A DNA stretch of 64,000 nucleotides from CF-72 sp051006215 (GTDB taxonomy: Bacteria; Chloroflexota; UBA6077; CF-72), in contig JBPCIO010000005.1 of NCBI GenBank assembly GCA_051006215.1, forward strand, positions 10,690 through 74,689. Reading direction: 5' to 3'. The stretch's first letter is position 1. Each line of letters opens with the position of its first letter. The translations under genes were made by a program, and so were the position numbers. Of the stretch, positions 33,864-43,904 are shown piece after piece. The notes below the pieces were generated by a model that saw nothing but the letters and a program-made list of their open reading frames with translations, made no database searches and was not told where the DNA came from.

Positions 33864-34330
33864 TCGAGATCCTCCTTGAGCGTTTCTCGCGTGCGAGGTA
33901 ATGGCGGCCAGATCGACGTGGCCCGGCTGATGCCCGGTCGAATGAACCGCTTGTAGGCGATGTAGGCAGCTACCACTGGTACCAGGACGCCCAGCAACCA
34001 TCCGACCCACGCCAGTGACTGCGTGCCGAAAGGCGTCGGGAAGCTGATCTTGCCGAAGAGCCAGTTGAAGAACCAGATGAACGCAGTCCAGGCCCAGATC
34101 ACGAGCAAGAGCGCCGCCGCTATGGCGATGCCGGCCCCGATGGCGACGCGTTTGACGGCGCCGATAGCCTCGTCTTTGGCTTCGCCAACCTCCTGCTTGG
34201 CCAGCTCGATCTGCCGATCACCAAGATCGGACACATCGTTGATTAGCCGCCCAAGTAGCTCGGCGAATGTTGCCTGGGGGAGCGGTCCGCCGTGCGCGGG
34301 ATCGGGCCCAGCGCGAACATTCGATCCCAC
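33827..34330 (-). CDS. Phage holin-like (YqjE / Hol-X family) membrane protein
   Basis: A 167-residue protein. An acidic amphipathic segment (about 20-55: LLGRLINDVSDLGDRQIELAKQEV) precedes two long membrane helices around 62-90 and 103-128, the layout of the Phage_holin_3_6/Hol-X family found on many bacterial chromosomes. It is not evidence of a prophage. GTG 34330 is selected because a perfect AGGAGGT (34337-34343) lies 6 nt upstream; the longer upstream frame has no support. Co-transcribed with the DUF3618 gene. Confidence 0.78.
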   Translation of the reverse strand: MGSNVRAGPDPAHGGPLPQATFAELLGRLINDVSDLGDRQIELAKQEVGEAKDEAIGAVKRVAIGAGIAIAAALLLVIWAWTAFIWFFNWLFGKISFPTPFGTQSLAWVGWLLGVLVPVVAAYIAYKRFIRPGISRATSIWPPLPRTRETLKEDLEWVRHLRTPSEK

Positions 34331-34336
34331 GTGTGT

Positions 34337-34343
34337 ACCTCCT
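34337..34343 (-). promoter_or_regulatory. Shine-Dalgarno sequence deciding the holin-like start
   Basis: AGGAGGT on the minus strand, 6 nt before GTG 34330. It is one of the strongest ribosome-binding sites in the window. Confidence 0.75.
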
Positions 34344-34400
34344 GAAAGATTGCAGCAGACAGGCACGCGGTGTGCCAACGCCAGTGTATCGGCTGACGCT

Positions 34401-34892
34401 TCAGAGCGGTTTGGCGGTGACGATCAAACGCTCGGAGAACTCGCGCCGTGCCGGGTCAAACGTACCACCGCACGTGATCAAGGTGAGTGTTTCATCCTGG
34501 GTTGGGTCCATCACGGATGTGTCAGACGGGGGGACAAGTTTGACGTCGACCACCTGAAACAGGTGCTCCCGCCCTACCCCGTCCCACACCTGGATCTGAT
34601 CGCCGTAATCAAGCTGGTACAGGAAGCGAAAGACATTGCCCTCGCTGAGCGTCACCACGTGGCCGGCGATGACCGCGTTTCCGGGCGCCCCAATCCTGGA
34701 GGTGAGGTCACCGTAGTGGACGGCGACAAACGGCAAGGTCTCCCAGACAGGGTCACCGTTCGCGTCGTCGACGATACCGCCCTGCTCGACCACGGTATCC
34801 ACTCTGATGGACGGAATCGCCAGCCGGACGGCATAGCCGACGCCTGACGTGCGAATGGCCTGGACGCGATCAGAAGCGTCGGCCGCGGCCAA
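34401..34892 (-). CDS. Sortase catalytic domain (downstream part of TAG-interrupted gene)
   Basis: Sortases are surface transpeptidases that join proteins to the cell envelope. This part holds the full beta-barrel catalytic domain with His78 (VIAGHVV), Cys141 (TLITCGG) and Arg155 (FSERLIV), counted from the TTG at 34892. It resembles the class D/E/F group. It has no membrane anchor of its own. The anchor is encoded immediately upstream in the same frame and is separated only by a TAG codon (34896-34898) and one Pro codon. Either a nonsense mutation, a sequencing error, or two peptides made by reinitiation at TTG. Confidence 0.85.
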   Translation of the reverse strand: MAAADASDRVQAIRTSGVGYAVRLAIPSIRVDTVVEQGGIVDDANGDPVWETLPFVAVHYGDLTSRIGAPGNAVIAGHVVTLSEGNVFRFLYQLDYGDQIQVWDGVGREHLFQVVDVKLVPPSDTSVMDPTQDETLTLITCGGTFDPARREFSERLIVTAKPL

Positions 34893-34895
34893 CGG

Positions 34896-35183
34896 CTAGC
34901 CGACGAGCTGGGGTGCGGGCGCGTCGCTCGGCTCCGCCGCTCGGGTTGGGGTAGGCATGGCTGTGACCACGGGCGCGACGGGCACCGCGGTGGCTCCAGC
35001 AAACGCCATTGGCGTGGTTGGCACCGAGCCCGAAACCTCGCCCGAGCCAACTCCCGCACGCTCGAGCGCGACCGGTGCCGGCAACGTGACCCGGCTGCCT
35101 GGTGCGAGCCCAAGCTGCCACAGGCTGCCGTATGCAATCGCACATAGCCCGACAGCCACCAACAGCGTTCCGAGTCGAGCCAT
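34896..35183 (-). CDS. Sortase N-terminal anchor and linker (upstream part of TAG-interrupted gene)
   Basis: A 95-residue product with one N-terminal membrane helix (about 5-25) and an Ala/Pro/Thr/Val-rich extracytoplasmic linker, exactly the N-terminal part a sortase needs. It ends at TAG 34896-34898, in frame with the catalytic domain that follows. On its own it has no recognisable function. It begins 13 bp downstream of the coaD stop, so it may be expressed with coaD. Confidence 0.7.
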   Translation of the reverse strand: MARLGTLLVAVGLCAIAYGSLWQLGLAPGSRVTLPAPVALERAGVGSGEVSGSVPTTPMAFAGATAVPVAPVVTAMPTPTRAAEPSDAPAPQLVG

Positions 35184-35196
35184 AGCGCTGAATCGT

Positions 35197-35781
35197 TTAC
35201 GAAGCCGAGGCCCCGGTGGATGCAGCGGGCGGCACGGTCGCTCCGTCCGCGTGGGTGAGTTTTTGTCCGAAGCGCTTGCGCAGCGCCGCCTCGACAGGTG
35301 GGGATACCGAGCCCTCGACGATCATGCCGCCCAGCGTCGCCGTCTCGCGCACAAAGCTGCTGGAGAGATAGACATACTTCGCGCTGGCAAAGAGCAGCAC
35401 CGTCGGCAACCGAGGCGCGAGCGCCTGGTTCATCAGCGCTAGCCCGATCTCGTGGTCGGCGTCAGCGTAGGGGCGCATGCCGCGGACGAGAGCGCAGGCG
35501 CCCAGGCTCTCGGCGTACGCCGCCGTCAGCCCGTGAAATGCAGCGATGCGCACCCGAGCGCGCATAGCGGCTGTTAGCGAGGCCTCGATCATCTCGACCC
35601 GCTCCCGTGGCGAAAACAGAGCGCCTTCCTTGTTGGGATTAAAGGACACGACCACGACCAGCTCGTCGAAGATGCGCAGCGCGCTCTCGATGATTTCGAG
35701 GTGGGCCATCGTGGGCGGGTCAAAGACGCCCGCGTACACCGCCAGACGCGGAGTCCGATCGGACGCGGATAACTCGGACAT
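35197..35781 (-). CDS. coaD: Phosphopantetheine adenylyltransferase
   Basis: A 194-residue nucleotidyltransferase for the fourth step of coenzyme A synthesis (pantetheine 4'-phosphate plus ATP gives dephospho-CoA). The ATP motif is AVYAGVFDPPTMAHLEII (usual GSFDPxTxGH). LVRGMRPYADADHEIGLALMN and the late KYVYLSSSFVRE match CoaD and its ISSSxVRE. It carries an Ala/Thr-rich C-terminal extension of about 25 residues. The ATG has a GAGGAG Shine-Dalgarno 9 nt upstream. It is divergent from the Gld-like ABC operon. Confidence 0.91.
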   Translation of the reverse strand: MSELSASDRTPRLAVYAGVFDPPTMAHLEIIESALRIFDELVVVVSFNPNKEGALFSPRERVEMIEASLTAAMRARVRIAAFHGLTAAYAESLGACALVRGMRPYADADHEIGLALMNQALAPRLPTVLLFASAKYVYLSSSFVRETATLGGMIVEGSVSPPVEAALRKRFGQKLTHADGATVPPAASTGASAS

Positions 35782-35849
35782 GCTTGTTATCTCCTCACCC
35801 CGCCAGGAGTCCTCCGGGTTGTCTCAACGCTACTCTGACAGGCGGTTCG

Positions 35850-35879
35850 TTGCCCGGCTTCGAAGCGCAAACTTATACT
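35850..35879 (+). promoter_or_regulatory. Sigma70-type promoter of the Gld-like ABC operon
   Basis: TTGCCC (35850-35855), an 18-bp spacer, then TATACT (35874-35879). The predicted start site lies near 35886, giving a leader of about 60 nt before GTG 35948. The leader contains an inverted repeat GTTGTGT ... ACACAAC (about 35896-35935) that could form a small hairpin. Confidence 0.6.
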
Positions 35880-35947
35880 GCCCGCCGCACACTACAGTTG
35901 TGTACGAGCATGAATTTCAACACAACTCGACCCGACGGTGACTGCGC

Positions 35948-36904
35948 GTGATTCGCGTCGAACACCTGACCAAGAACTATGGATCCCGGGTAGCCGTCGC
36001 AGACGTCACCTTCGACGTCGGTCAGGGCGAGGTGTTGGGTTTCCTGGGGCCGAACGGTGCAGGCAAGACCACCACCATGCGCATCCTGACCGGGTATTTG
36101 CCGCCTTCGGGCGGTCGAGCCGAGGTGGAGGGCCTCGACGTCGCCACGCAGTCGCTTCAGGCGCGCGCCAAGATTGGCTACCTGCCCGAGACCGTGCCGC
36201 TGTACCCCGACATGAGCGTGCGTTCGTACCTCGACTTCATGGGCAAGATCAAGGCCGTCAAGGAGCGCAGGCGCGAAGTCGAGCGGGCGATGGACAAGGC
36301 TCGCATCGCTCACCGCGCTAACGATCAGATCGGCAAGTTGTCGAAAGGCCTGCGCCAGCGCGTAGGACTTGCCCAAGCGCTGCTCGGCGATCCGCCAGTG
36401 CTCCTTCTGGACGAACCGACCAGCGGCCTCGACCCCAAACAGATCATCGAGGTTCGCAACTTGATCAAGTCGCTGGGCGGCGAGCACACGATTATCTTGA
36501 GCACCCACATCCTGCCCGAAGTAGCCGCCACCTGCTCGCGTATCGTGATCATTTCAAATGGCCGCGTCGTGGCTGAAGATACGCCCGAGAACCTGGACCG
36601 TCGCCTAAAGGGCGCCGAGAGCATCGCCCTCACCGTGCGCGGCCCGAATGACCAGGTCGCCAGCGTACTGAAGCGTGTCCCGCACGTCAGTAGCGTGCTG
36701 GTCGACACGAACGGCCGGGCGCCGGCGAATGGTCTGGCAGCGTTCACCGTTCAAAGTGCCGTAGGCGCCGACATTCGTGAAGCCCTTGCCAGTGCAGTCG
36801 TCAACAGCGGCTTCGGGCTGATCGAGCTCAAGCCGGCGCACCTCAGCCTTGAAGAGATCTTTCTGCAACTCACGACCAATGACACAGCCGAGGAAGAGTC
36901 GTGA
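35948..36904 (+). CDS. ABC transporter ATP-binding protein (GldA/NatA-like)
   Basis: A 318-residue ATPase. Walker A is GPNGAGKTTTMRIL near residue 36, the signature LSKGLRQRVGLAQAL near 133, and Walker B VLLLDEPTSGLDPKQ, followed by the H-loop STHILPEV. A C-terminal ACT-like extension of about 90 residues follows, as in GldA and NatA. It forms a four-gene operon with a permease, a GldG-like protein and a DUF4340 protein. GTG 35948 starts the protein; it ends in a 4-bp GTGA overlap with the permease gene. Confidence 0.92.
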   Translation: MIRVEHLTKNYGSRVAVADVTFDVGQGEVLGFLGPNGAGKTTTMRILTGYLPPSGGRAEVEGLDVATQSLQARAKIGYLPETVPLYPDMSVRSYLDFMGKIKAVKERRREVERAMDKARIAHRANDQIGKLSKGLRQRVGLAQALLGDPPVLLLDEPTSGLDPKQIIEVRNLIKSLGGEHTIILSTHILPEVAATCSRIVIISNGRVVAEDTPENLDRRLKGAESIALTVRGPNDQVASVLKRVPHVSSVLVDTNGRAPANGLAAFTVQSAVGADIREALASAVVNSGFGLIELKPAHLSLEEIFLQLTTNDTAEEES

Positions 36905-37611
36905 GAAACGTCTGGGCGGTTGCCCAGCGCGAGTTGCGTAGCTACTTTCTGTCACCCTTGGCGTATGTGGTTATCGCACTCTTTTTGGCGTTGGCCGGCT
37001 ACTTGTTCGCGCTGATTCTCTCGAACGCCCGCGAGGCGTCGCTGCGTGGGCTGATCCAGAACGTCAGTGTGTTGTACCTGTTCATCGTGCCGGCTATCAG
37101 CATGCGCCTATTGGCCGAGGAGCAGCGCACCGGCACGGTCGAGCTGCTGTTGACCAATCCGGTGCAGGAGTGGGAAATCGTCACGGGCAAATTCCTCGCC
37201 TCGATCATGCTGGTGCTGGTGATGCTTGCGTGCACGCTGTTATTTCCGCTGTTCCTGTTCATCTATGGCAGCCCCGATCGGGGGCCAATGATCACTGGCT
37301 ACCTCGGTATCTTTTTGCAGGCGGCGGCGTTCCTGTCGATCGGCTTATGGGCCTCCAGTCTGACGCAGAACCAGATTGTGGCGGCCATCGTGTCATTCGC
37401 CTTATTGCTTATCTTTTGGCTGAGTGACAACCTGGGTCAATTCCTGGGTGGCACCATCGGGCAGATTGTCAGCTACACGAGCGTGAACTCGCATTTCCAA
37501 TCGTTTCCACAGGGTGTGATCCAGAGCAATGACGTGATTTATTACCTGACCCTGGTAATTGCTGGAATTGTGCTGAGCACACTCTCGCTACAGTCCAGGA
37601 GGTATCGCTAG
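36901..37611 (+). CDS. ABC-2 type permease (GldF-like)
   Basis: A 236-residue integral membrane protein with six probable helices. The N-terminus VAQRELRSYFLSPLAYVV is typical of the ABC-2 permeases linked with GldG-like proteins, as is EEQRTGTVELLLTNPV in the first cytoplasmic loop. It partners the upstream ATPase. In Bacteroidetes GldA/F/G support gliding, but in most phyla the cluster is an exporter of unknown substrate. Coupled to the ATPase gene by GTGA and to the next gene by 2 bp. Confidence 0.9.
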   Translation: MRNVWAVAQRELRSYFLSPLAYVVIALFLALAGYLFALILSNAREASLRGLIQNVSVLYLFIVPAISMRLLAEEQRTGTVELLLTNPVQEWEIVTGKFLASIMLVLVMLACTLLFPLFLFIYGSPDRGPMITGYLGIFLQAAAFLSIGLWASSLTQNQIVAAIVSFALLLIFWLSDNLGQFLGGTIGQIVSYTSVNSHFQSFPQGVIQSNDVIYYLTLVIAGIVLSTLSLQSRRYR

Positions 37612-37613
37612 CC

Positions 37614-39173
37614 ATGGCCTCGCGCTTACCTCAGACGCGCGCTGGCTTCTCCCTCGAGACATTGCGTTTTCCGCTCGCAGCACTTGGTATCTTCGGCGTG
37701 CTGGCGGGCCTGGGCGCCTGGCTGGTCCAGGGCGACTTCAGCCTCGTCCCGCGCGTCCTCATGGCCGGCGGCGTGCTGCTGCTGGGGATCTATGTTGCGC
37801 TGGATCCAGAGGACGTTTGGGCAAAGCTGACGGGGCGAGGTGCCATCTATTCTGGCAACAGCCTGCTCATCGCCGTCGCGGCGCTGATCATGCTGGGACT
37901 GGTGAACGTGCTCGGCTCGCGGTACCAGACCAAGCTCGACCTGACTGCGAACGGGCAATTCACCCTGTCCGATCAGAGCATCAAAGTCGCTCAGGCGCTT
38001 CCTGCGCCGGTCAAAGTGACCGGCTGGCTGAGCGCCAACGATTCACGCAAGCAGGATTTCCAGACTCTGCTGAATGACTACGCCACTCGATCGGGTGGCA
38101 AACTCACGTACGAGTTCATCGATCCGGTGACGCGCCCGGGCGACGCCCGCGCGGCGGGGATCACCGCCGTTGGGACTGTCAGCTATGTCATGGGTGACAA
38201 GAAGCAGGACAGCACCGGCACGACCGAGAAGGACGTGAGCACGGCACTGGTTAAACTCGAACGACCGATCAAGAAGGTGTATTTCACCACCGGTCATGGC
38301 GAGAGCTCGATCGACGGCTCCGGTCCTCAGGACTACTCGGCTATCAAGGCCGGCCTGGAGCGAGACAACTTCACGACCGCCGCGCTCAATCTGCTGACGG
38401 GGCGCAGCGTTCCGGACGATGCCGCCGAAATCGTCGTCGGAGGGCCGACTAATCCGTTCCTGCCCGAGGAAAAGGACACGCTCAACGCCTACCTGCAGGG
38501 TGGCGGCAAACTCATCGCGGTGGTCGGCCCGACCTCGAAGACCGATCTGAACGACCTGTTCCAGCCATACGGCGTCGCCTTTACCGGGAATGTGGTCTTT
38601 GACCCCGCCAAGAGCGTGCCGCAGGACCCGCGAGTCATCGTCGTCGACGGCTACGGTACCCATGCCATCACTCAGGATTTACGTGATCTGACCTTCTTCC
38701 CGTTGGCGACCAACATCACCTATCCAGCTGCGGCACAAGGTGGTGGGACGGTCGTGGCGCTGGCTCAGTCGTCGGACTCCAGTTGGGCTGACCCGAACCC
38801 GCAGCAGCCGCAGAAGCAGGCTTCGGATGCCACGGGGCCACTTGCCTTAGCAGTGGCCATTGATGCCGTCGCGACAAGCTCGGGCTCCCCGAGCAGCGGT
38901 TCTAACGCAGCGCGTCTGGTCTTGATCGGCTCGCCTGAGCTGATTTCGAACAACTCGTTGCAGCAGGTCCCGGGCAACCAAACGCTGTTCCTCAATTCCG
39001 TCAACTGGGTGGCTCAGCAAGACGCGTTGATCGACGTCCGCGCCCCAGACACGACCCCGCGCACGGTGGTGCTGACCGGCCCGCAGATGAACCTGGTTGC
39101 CTACTCCAGCTTCCTGTTCCTGCCGCTGGCTGTGCTGGCGGCGGGTGCGGCGGTCTGGTGGATTCGGCGCTAG
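37614..39173 (+). CDS. GldG-family ABC auxiliary protein
   Basis: A 519-residue protein. Three N-terminal membrane helices (about 18-40, 44-60, 76-98) are followed by a large extracytoplasmic alpha/beta domain of the GldG/ABC_transp_aux family (LDLTANGQFTLSDQSIKVAQAL, VYFTTGHGESS, LNAYLQGGGKLIAVVGP). A final membrane helix lies near 492-515. Such proteins are believed to work with GldA/F. The start ATG 37614 is 2 bp after the permease stop. The substrate is unknown. Confidence 0.88.
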   Translation: MASRLPQTRAGFSLETLRFPLAALGIFGVLAGLGAWLVQGDFSLVPRVLMAGGVLLLGIYVALDPEDVWAKLTGRGAIYSGNSLLIAVAALIMLGLVNVLGSRYQTKLDLTANGQFTLSDQSIKVAQALPAPVKVTGWLSANDSRKQDFQTLLNDYATRSGGKLTYEFIDPVTRPGDARAAGITAVGTVSYVMGDKKQDSTGTTEKDVSTALVKLERPIKKVYFTTGHGESSIDGSGPQDYSAIKAGLERDNFTTAALNLLTGRSVPDDAAEIVVGGPTNPFLPEEKDTLNAYLQGGGKLIAVVGPTSKTDLNDLFQPYGVAFTGNVVFDPAKSVPQDPRVIVVDGYGTHAITQDLRDLTFFPLATNITYPAAAQGGGTVVALAQSSDSSWADPNPQQPQKQASDATGPLALAVAIDAVATSSGSPSSGSNAARLVLIGSPELISNNSLQQVPGNQTLFLNSVNWVAQQDALIDVRAPDTTPRTVVLTGPQMNLVAYSSFLFLPLAVLAAGAAVWWIRR

Positions 39174-39195
39174 AGCCGGGCGCCTCAGACACACC

Positions 39196-39828
39196 ATGAA
39201 TCTTCGTATCACGATCGGCTTTTTGGCGGCTGCCCTGGTCCTGGCGCTGCTGGTCGTCGGGCTCGACAAATTCAACATCGGTCCGACCTCGTCGGCGAAT
39301 GCCAACGCAACCGCCACTACCACGGCCAGCCAGCAACCCCAAATCTTTCAGTTCGACGACGCCAAAGTGAACGCCTTCGAGCTGCACCAGGCGGACAAGT
39401 CGGTGCGTGTCGAAAAACAGCCAGACGGTTGGATGGTGGCAGGTACGACCGACCCCGCGAACCGGGTCTCCTTCACCAGCCTGATCACACGCATGAGCAC
39501 CCTCAAGGCGACCCAGGCAGTGGCCGCCGATCCGGGCACAGATTTATCACAGTTCGGACTTGACAGCCCAAAGGAATCGGCAGTCGCCCGACTCGACGAC
39601 GGGACCACCTTCGAGCTGGACCTGGGGGCAAAGACCCCAGTGCAGACCGGTACGTACGCCAAGAAGTCGGACGCACCAGACGTGTACGTCATCGCGGATC
39701 AGTTCAGCACCGACCTCGAGCGGCTGGTGACCGACCCCAGGCAGCCGCCCACCCCCACGCCTCTGCCGGCCACGCCCGTCCCGACCGCCGGCTCAGACGC
39801 TACGGTTACCCCCGCACCGTCGCCCTAG
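39196..39828 (+). CDS. DUF4340-domain protein
   Basis: A 210-residue protein with one N-terminal membrane helix (about 6-24) and an extracytoplasmic DUF4340-like domain. Repeated strands such as KVNAFELHQADKSVRVEKQPDGWMV and DLSQFGLDSPKESAVARLDDGT are characteristic. The C-terminus is a Pro/Thr-rich tail. DUF4340 genes usually follow GldG-like genes, as here. ATG 39196 is chosen because the signal helix starts there; it is 22 bp after the GldG stop. It is the last gene of the operon. Confidence 0.85.
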   Translation: MNLRITIGFLAAALVLALLVVGLDKFNIGPTSSANANATATTTASQQPQIFQFDDAKVNAFELHQADKSVRVEKQPDGWMVAGTTDPANRVSFTSLITRMSTLKATQAVAADPGTDLSQFGLDSPKESAVARLDDGTTFELDLGAKTPVQTGTYAKKSDAPDVYVIADQFSTDLERLVTDPRQPPTPTPLPATPVPTAGSDATVTPAPSP

Positions 39829-39882
39829 AGGCCGCGACCGTCTCTCGACCTCGCCTCGACGCGGCACTCTCAGAGAACGTGT

Positions 39883-39910
39883 TTGACTGGCACCAGTCGT
39901 GCGATATAAC
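39883..39910 (+). promoter_or_regulatory. Sigma70-type promoter of the winged-helix gene
   Basis: TTGACT (39883-39888), 16-bp spacer, TATAAC (39905-39910). The leader to ATG 39975 is about 57 nt and holds a short dyad TCAC-6-GTGA near 39952-39965, a possible operator. Confidence 0.6.
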
Positions 39911-39974
39911 TGGCCCGATGGTGGTCACTGTCGACCGTCGATCAAACGTCTTCACGATGTTGTGAGGCACACAC

Positions 39975-40376
39975 ATGTTCCCCTCGCCAGACCCTGAACA
40001 GCCTGATCCAGCCATGCTGGCATTCATCAAATGCCACGTCACCTCGACAGTCAAATGGGAGGTGCTGCGAATTCTCGCCAGCCAGACCGGCACGTGGGTG
40101 CGCGCCGACCACCTGGCCCGTATCAGTCACCGACAACCAGCGGTATTGAGCCAGGCGATAGCCGACCTGGCCGCCGACGGGGTGGTGGAAATGCTGGAAG
40201 CGGCGGTGCCCGCGGACGTGCGTTACCGACTCCCAGCTGACGAACCAACGTCAGTCGTGCTGCACCGCCTGATCGAATCGGCGACCCACAGCCTCGAGCT
40301 GCGGGGCATCATTGCGGCTCACTTGCAGCAGGTTCGACACAAGGGGGTGGGGGTGCGTTCGACGGCAGCCGCCTGA
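39975..40376 (+). CDS. Winged-helix DNA-binding protein
   Basis: A 133-residue protein. Residues about 22-95 form a winged helix: TSTVKWEVLRILASQTGTWVRADHLARI, then RQPAVLSQAIADLAADGVVEM as recognition helix, and VRYRLP as the wing. It resembles MarR/ArsR-like transcription factors without a sensory domain. The last 30 residues are helical and may dimerise. It has its own promoter and may regulate itself. Its 3' end overlaps the convergent queG gene by 68 bp. Confidence 0.75.
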   Translation: MFPSPDPEQPDPAMLAFIKCHVTSTVKWEVLRILASQTGTWVRADHLARISHRQPAVLSQAIADLAADGVVEMLEAAVPADVRYRLPADEPTSVVLHRLIESATHSLELRGIIAAHLQQVRHKGVGVRSTAAA

Positions 40377-41421
40377 GCGCCCAGTCGGCTGCGTCGCGCA
40401 CCAACGGCTCTGGGTCAGCAACGGCGGCTTGCTCGAGCGCGGGCCGGGCACGTGCATCGGCCTGGTTGCCGAGCGCAAGTGCGGCATTGCGGGCCAGGCC
40501 ACGGCGTTTGGCTCGCTTGATAGGCGACCCGCGGAACGCCAGTCGAAAGCCTTCATCGTCGAGCGCCAGAACTTGCTCGAGGTCGACTCGCGTGCCACGG
40601 CGTGGCTCGAACTCTGTCCACCCTCGGGGCCGTCCGCGCGAGGACGCGTTGTACGGACACACTTCCTGACAGATGTCACACCCGAACACCCAATCCCCGA
40701 TCTTGGGCCGCAGGTCGGGGTTAATCGGGCCGCGGTGCTCGATCGTCAAGTAGGCAATGCAGCGCTCGGCAGCCAGGTGATACGGCTGATCGAGCGCGTT
40801 GGTGGGGCAGGCATCGATGCACAGGCGGCAGGTCCCGCAAGTCTTCGGGGCTGCACGATCAACTTCGAGGTCTACATTCGTGAGCAGCGCGCCTAGAAAC
40901 ACGTACGAGCCAATTGGCGTGAGCAGGTTGGTGTTCTTGCCCCGGAAGCCCAGTCCGGCTCGCACCGCGGCGTCTCGTTCCACAAGCGGCCCGCTGTCCA
41001 CGAACATGCGGGTCTTGACGTCGCCTGAGGCGCGTTGAGAAAGAAATCCCACCAGCCGGCCCAGGCGTGACTTCAGGACGTCATGGTAGTCGCTGCCCCA
41101 GGCGTAGCGGGCCACCCGGCCGCCCCGTCCAGCTTCCGGGTCCTCGGTGCGATATGACGCGGCCACGACGACGAGCGAGCGAGCACCAGCTAACAGCTCT
41201 TGCGGCCGAGCAGCCAGCCGGGTGCGCGCGGCATTCATCCATGCCATCTCGCCCTGATGGCCCTCGCCGAGCCAACGCAGGATGTCCACCTCAGCCTGCG
41301 CAAAAGGCTCTGGGCTGGTGATGCCGATCAGGTGAAAGCCGACCTCACGTGCGTAGGCTTTCAAGTCCGCCGTGAGTGCGCCTGGACCGCGATCACCCGT
41401 CGCAGGCATCGGATCACTCAT
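40309..41421 (-). CDS. queG: Epoxyqueuosine reductase
   Basis: A 370-residue cobalamin- and Fe-S-dependent enzyme that reduces epoxyqueuosine to queuosine at the tRNA wobble position. Two 4Fe-4S motifs are visible: CGTCRLCIDACPTNALD and CDICQEVCPYN. Family blocks KAYAREVGFHLIGIT, GARSLVVVAASY and the conserved RYAWGSDYHDVLK are present. The C-terminal 60 residues form a HEAT-like helical part. ATG 41421 is chosen over a TTG 36 bp upstream because homology begins 12 residues later. No other queuosine genes are in view. Confidence 0.93.
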   Translation of the reverse strand: MSDPMPATGDRGPGALTADLKAYAREVGFHLIGITSPEPFAQAEVDILRWLGEGHQGEMAWMNAARTRLAARPQELLAGARSLVVVAASYRTEDPEAGRGGRVARYAWGSDYHDVLKSRLGRLVGFLSQRASGDVKTRMFVDSGPLVERDAAVRAGLGFRGKNTNLLTPIGSYVFLGALLTNVDLEVDRAAPKTCGTCRLCIDACPTNALDQPYHLAAERCIAYLTIEHRGPINPDLRPKIGDWVFGCDICQEVCPYNASSRGRPRGWTEFEPRRGTRVDLEQVLALDDEGFRLAFRGSPIKRAKRRGLARNAALALGNQADARARPALEQAAVADPEPLVRDAADWALRRLPSNAPPPPCVEPAASEPQ

Positions 41422-41466
41422 GTGTGAACACCGCCGGGGAGCGGGAGCTGCAGGCAAATCGCGAGC

Positions 41467-43306
<1,840 letters not shown>

Positions 43307-43308
<2 letters not shown>

Positions 43309-43891
43309 GGACCCTCGCCGCTGGCTGGCTGCAGCCTGCTTGCTCCTGGTGGTCGGGTGTCAACCACCCGCACAAGGAACCCCCACGGCCGCCCCCGCGG
43401 CGGCCCCCACCCCGGCCGCGCCAACCGCCGCTCCGGCCCCGCAGACTTCGCCGCCGCCGACCAGCGCCAGTCGTGTCGACACACTGAATGCGGCCAATGC
43501 TGCGTTCGCGAGTGGCAATCTCAAAGACGCGGCAGCCCTGTATGACCGCGTCGTGAACACGCCGCCGGCAGCTACTGAAACTGGCGCGACCACTTCGGCG
43601 ATCAATGACTTCGCCGCATTCCGGGGACTGGTCACCCTGCTGGCTGACGGCCGCGAAGACGACTCCCGAACCACTCTGGACGCGTTGCGGGAGCGGGACC
43701 CGGCTGCTCCGCTAGCTCGGCTGGCCGATCAGCTCTACAACCAGTATGGAATGGTCGGCCAGTTGCGCGGCGCGTGCGCCCAACTATTGCCCCAAGTTGC
43801 GAGCCAGGCCGGACCAACCCTCGCGACCCTGCAAGGGCTCGGGGTCAGCAACGTCGATGCCACAACCCTGTGCAGCCCGCCGCCGGGCTAG
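43307..43891 (+). CDS. Lipoprotein of unknown function
   Basis: A 194-residue protein. The signal peptide MDPRRWLAAACLLLVVGC has lipobox VVGC at residues 15-18. A 40-residue Ala/Pro/Thr linker follows, then a helical domain (about 60-190) with a tetratricopeptide-like start (LNAANAAFASGNLKDAAALYDRVV). ATG 43307 is preferred to upstream starts because it directly begins the signal peptide. It shares a CATG with the start of lepA on the other strand. Confidence 0.75.
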
Positions 43892-43904
43892 TCGGTTGAC
43901 CTCA

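Noticed and set aside
33827..34330. Holin-like protein as a sign of prophage
   Set aside because: Hol-X/YqjE-type proteins are common chromosomal genes paired with DUF3618. No phage structural or lysis genes are near.
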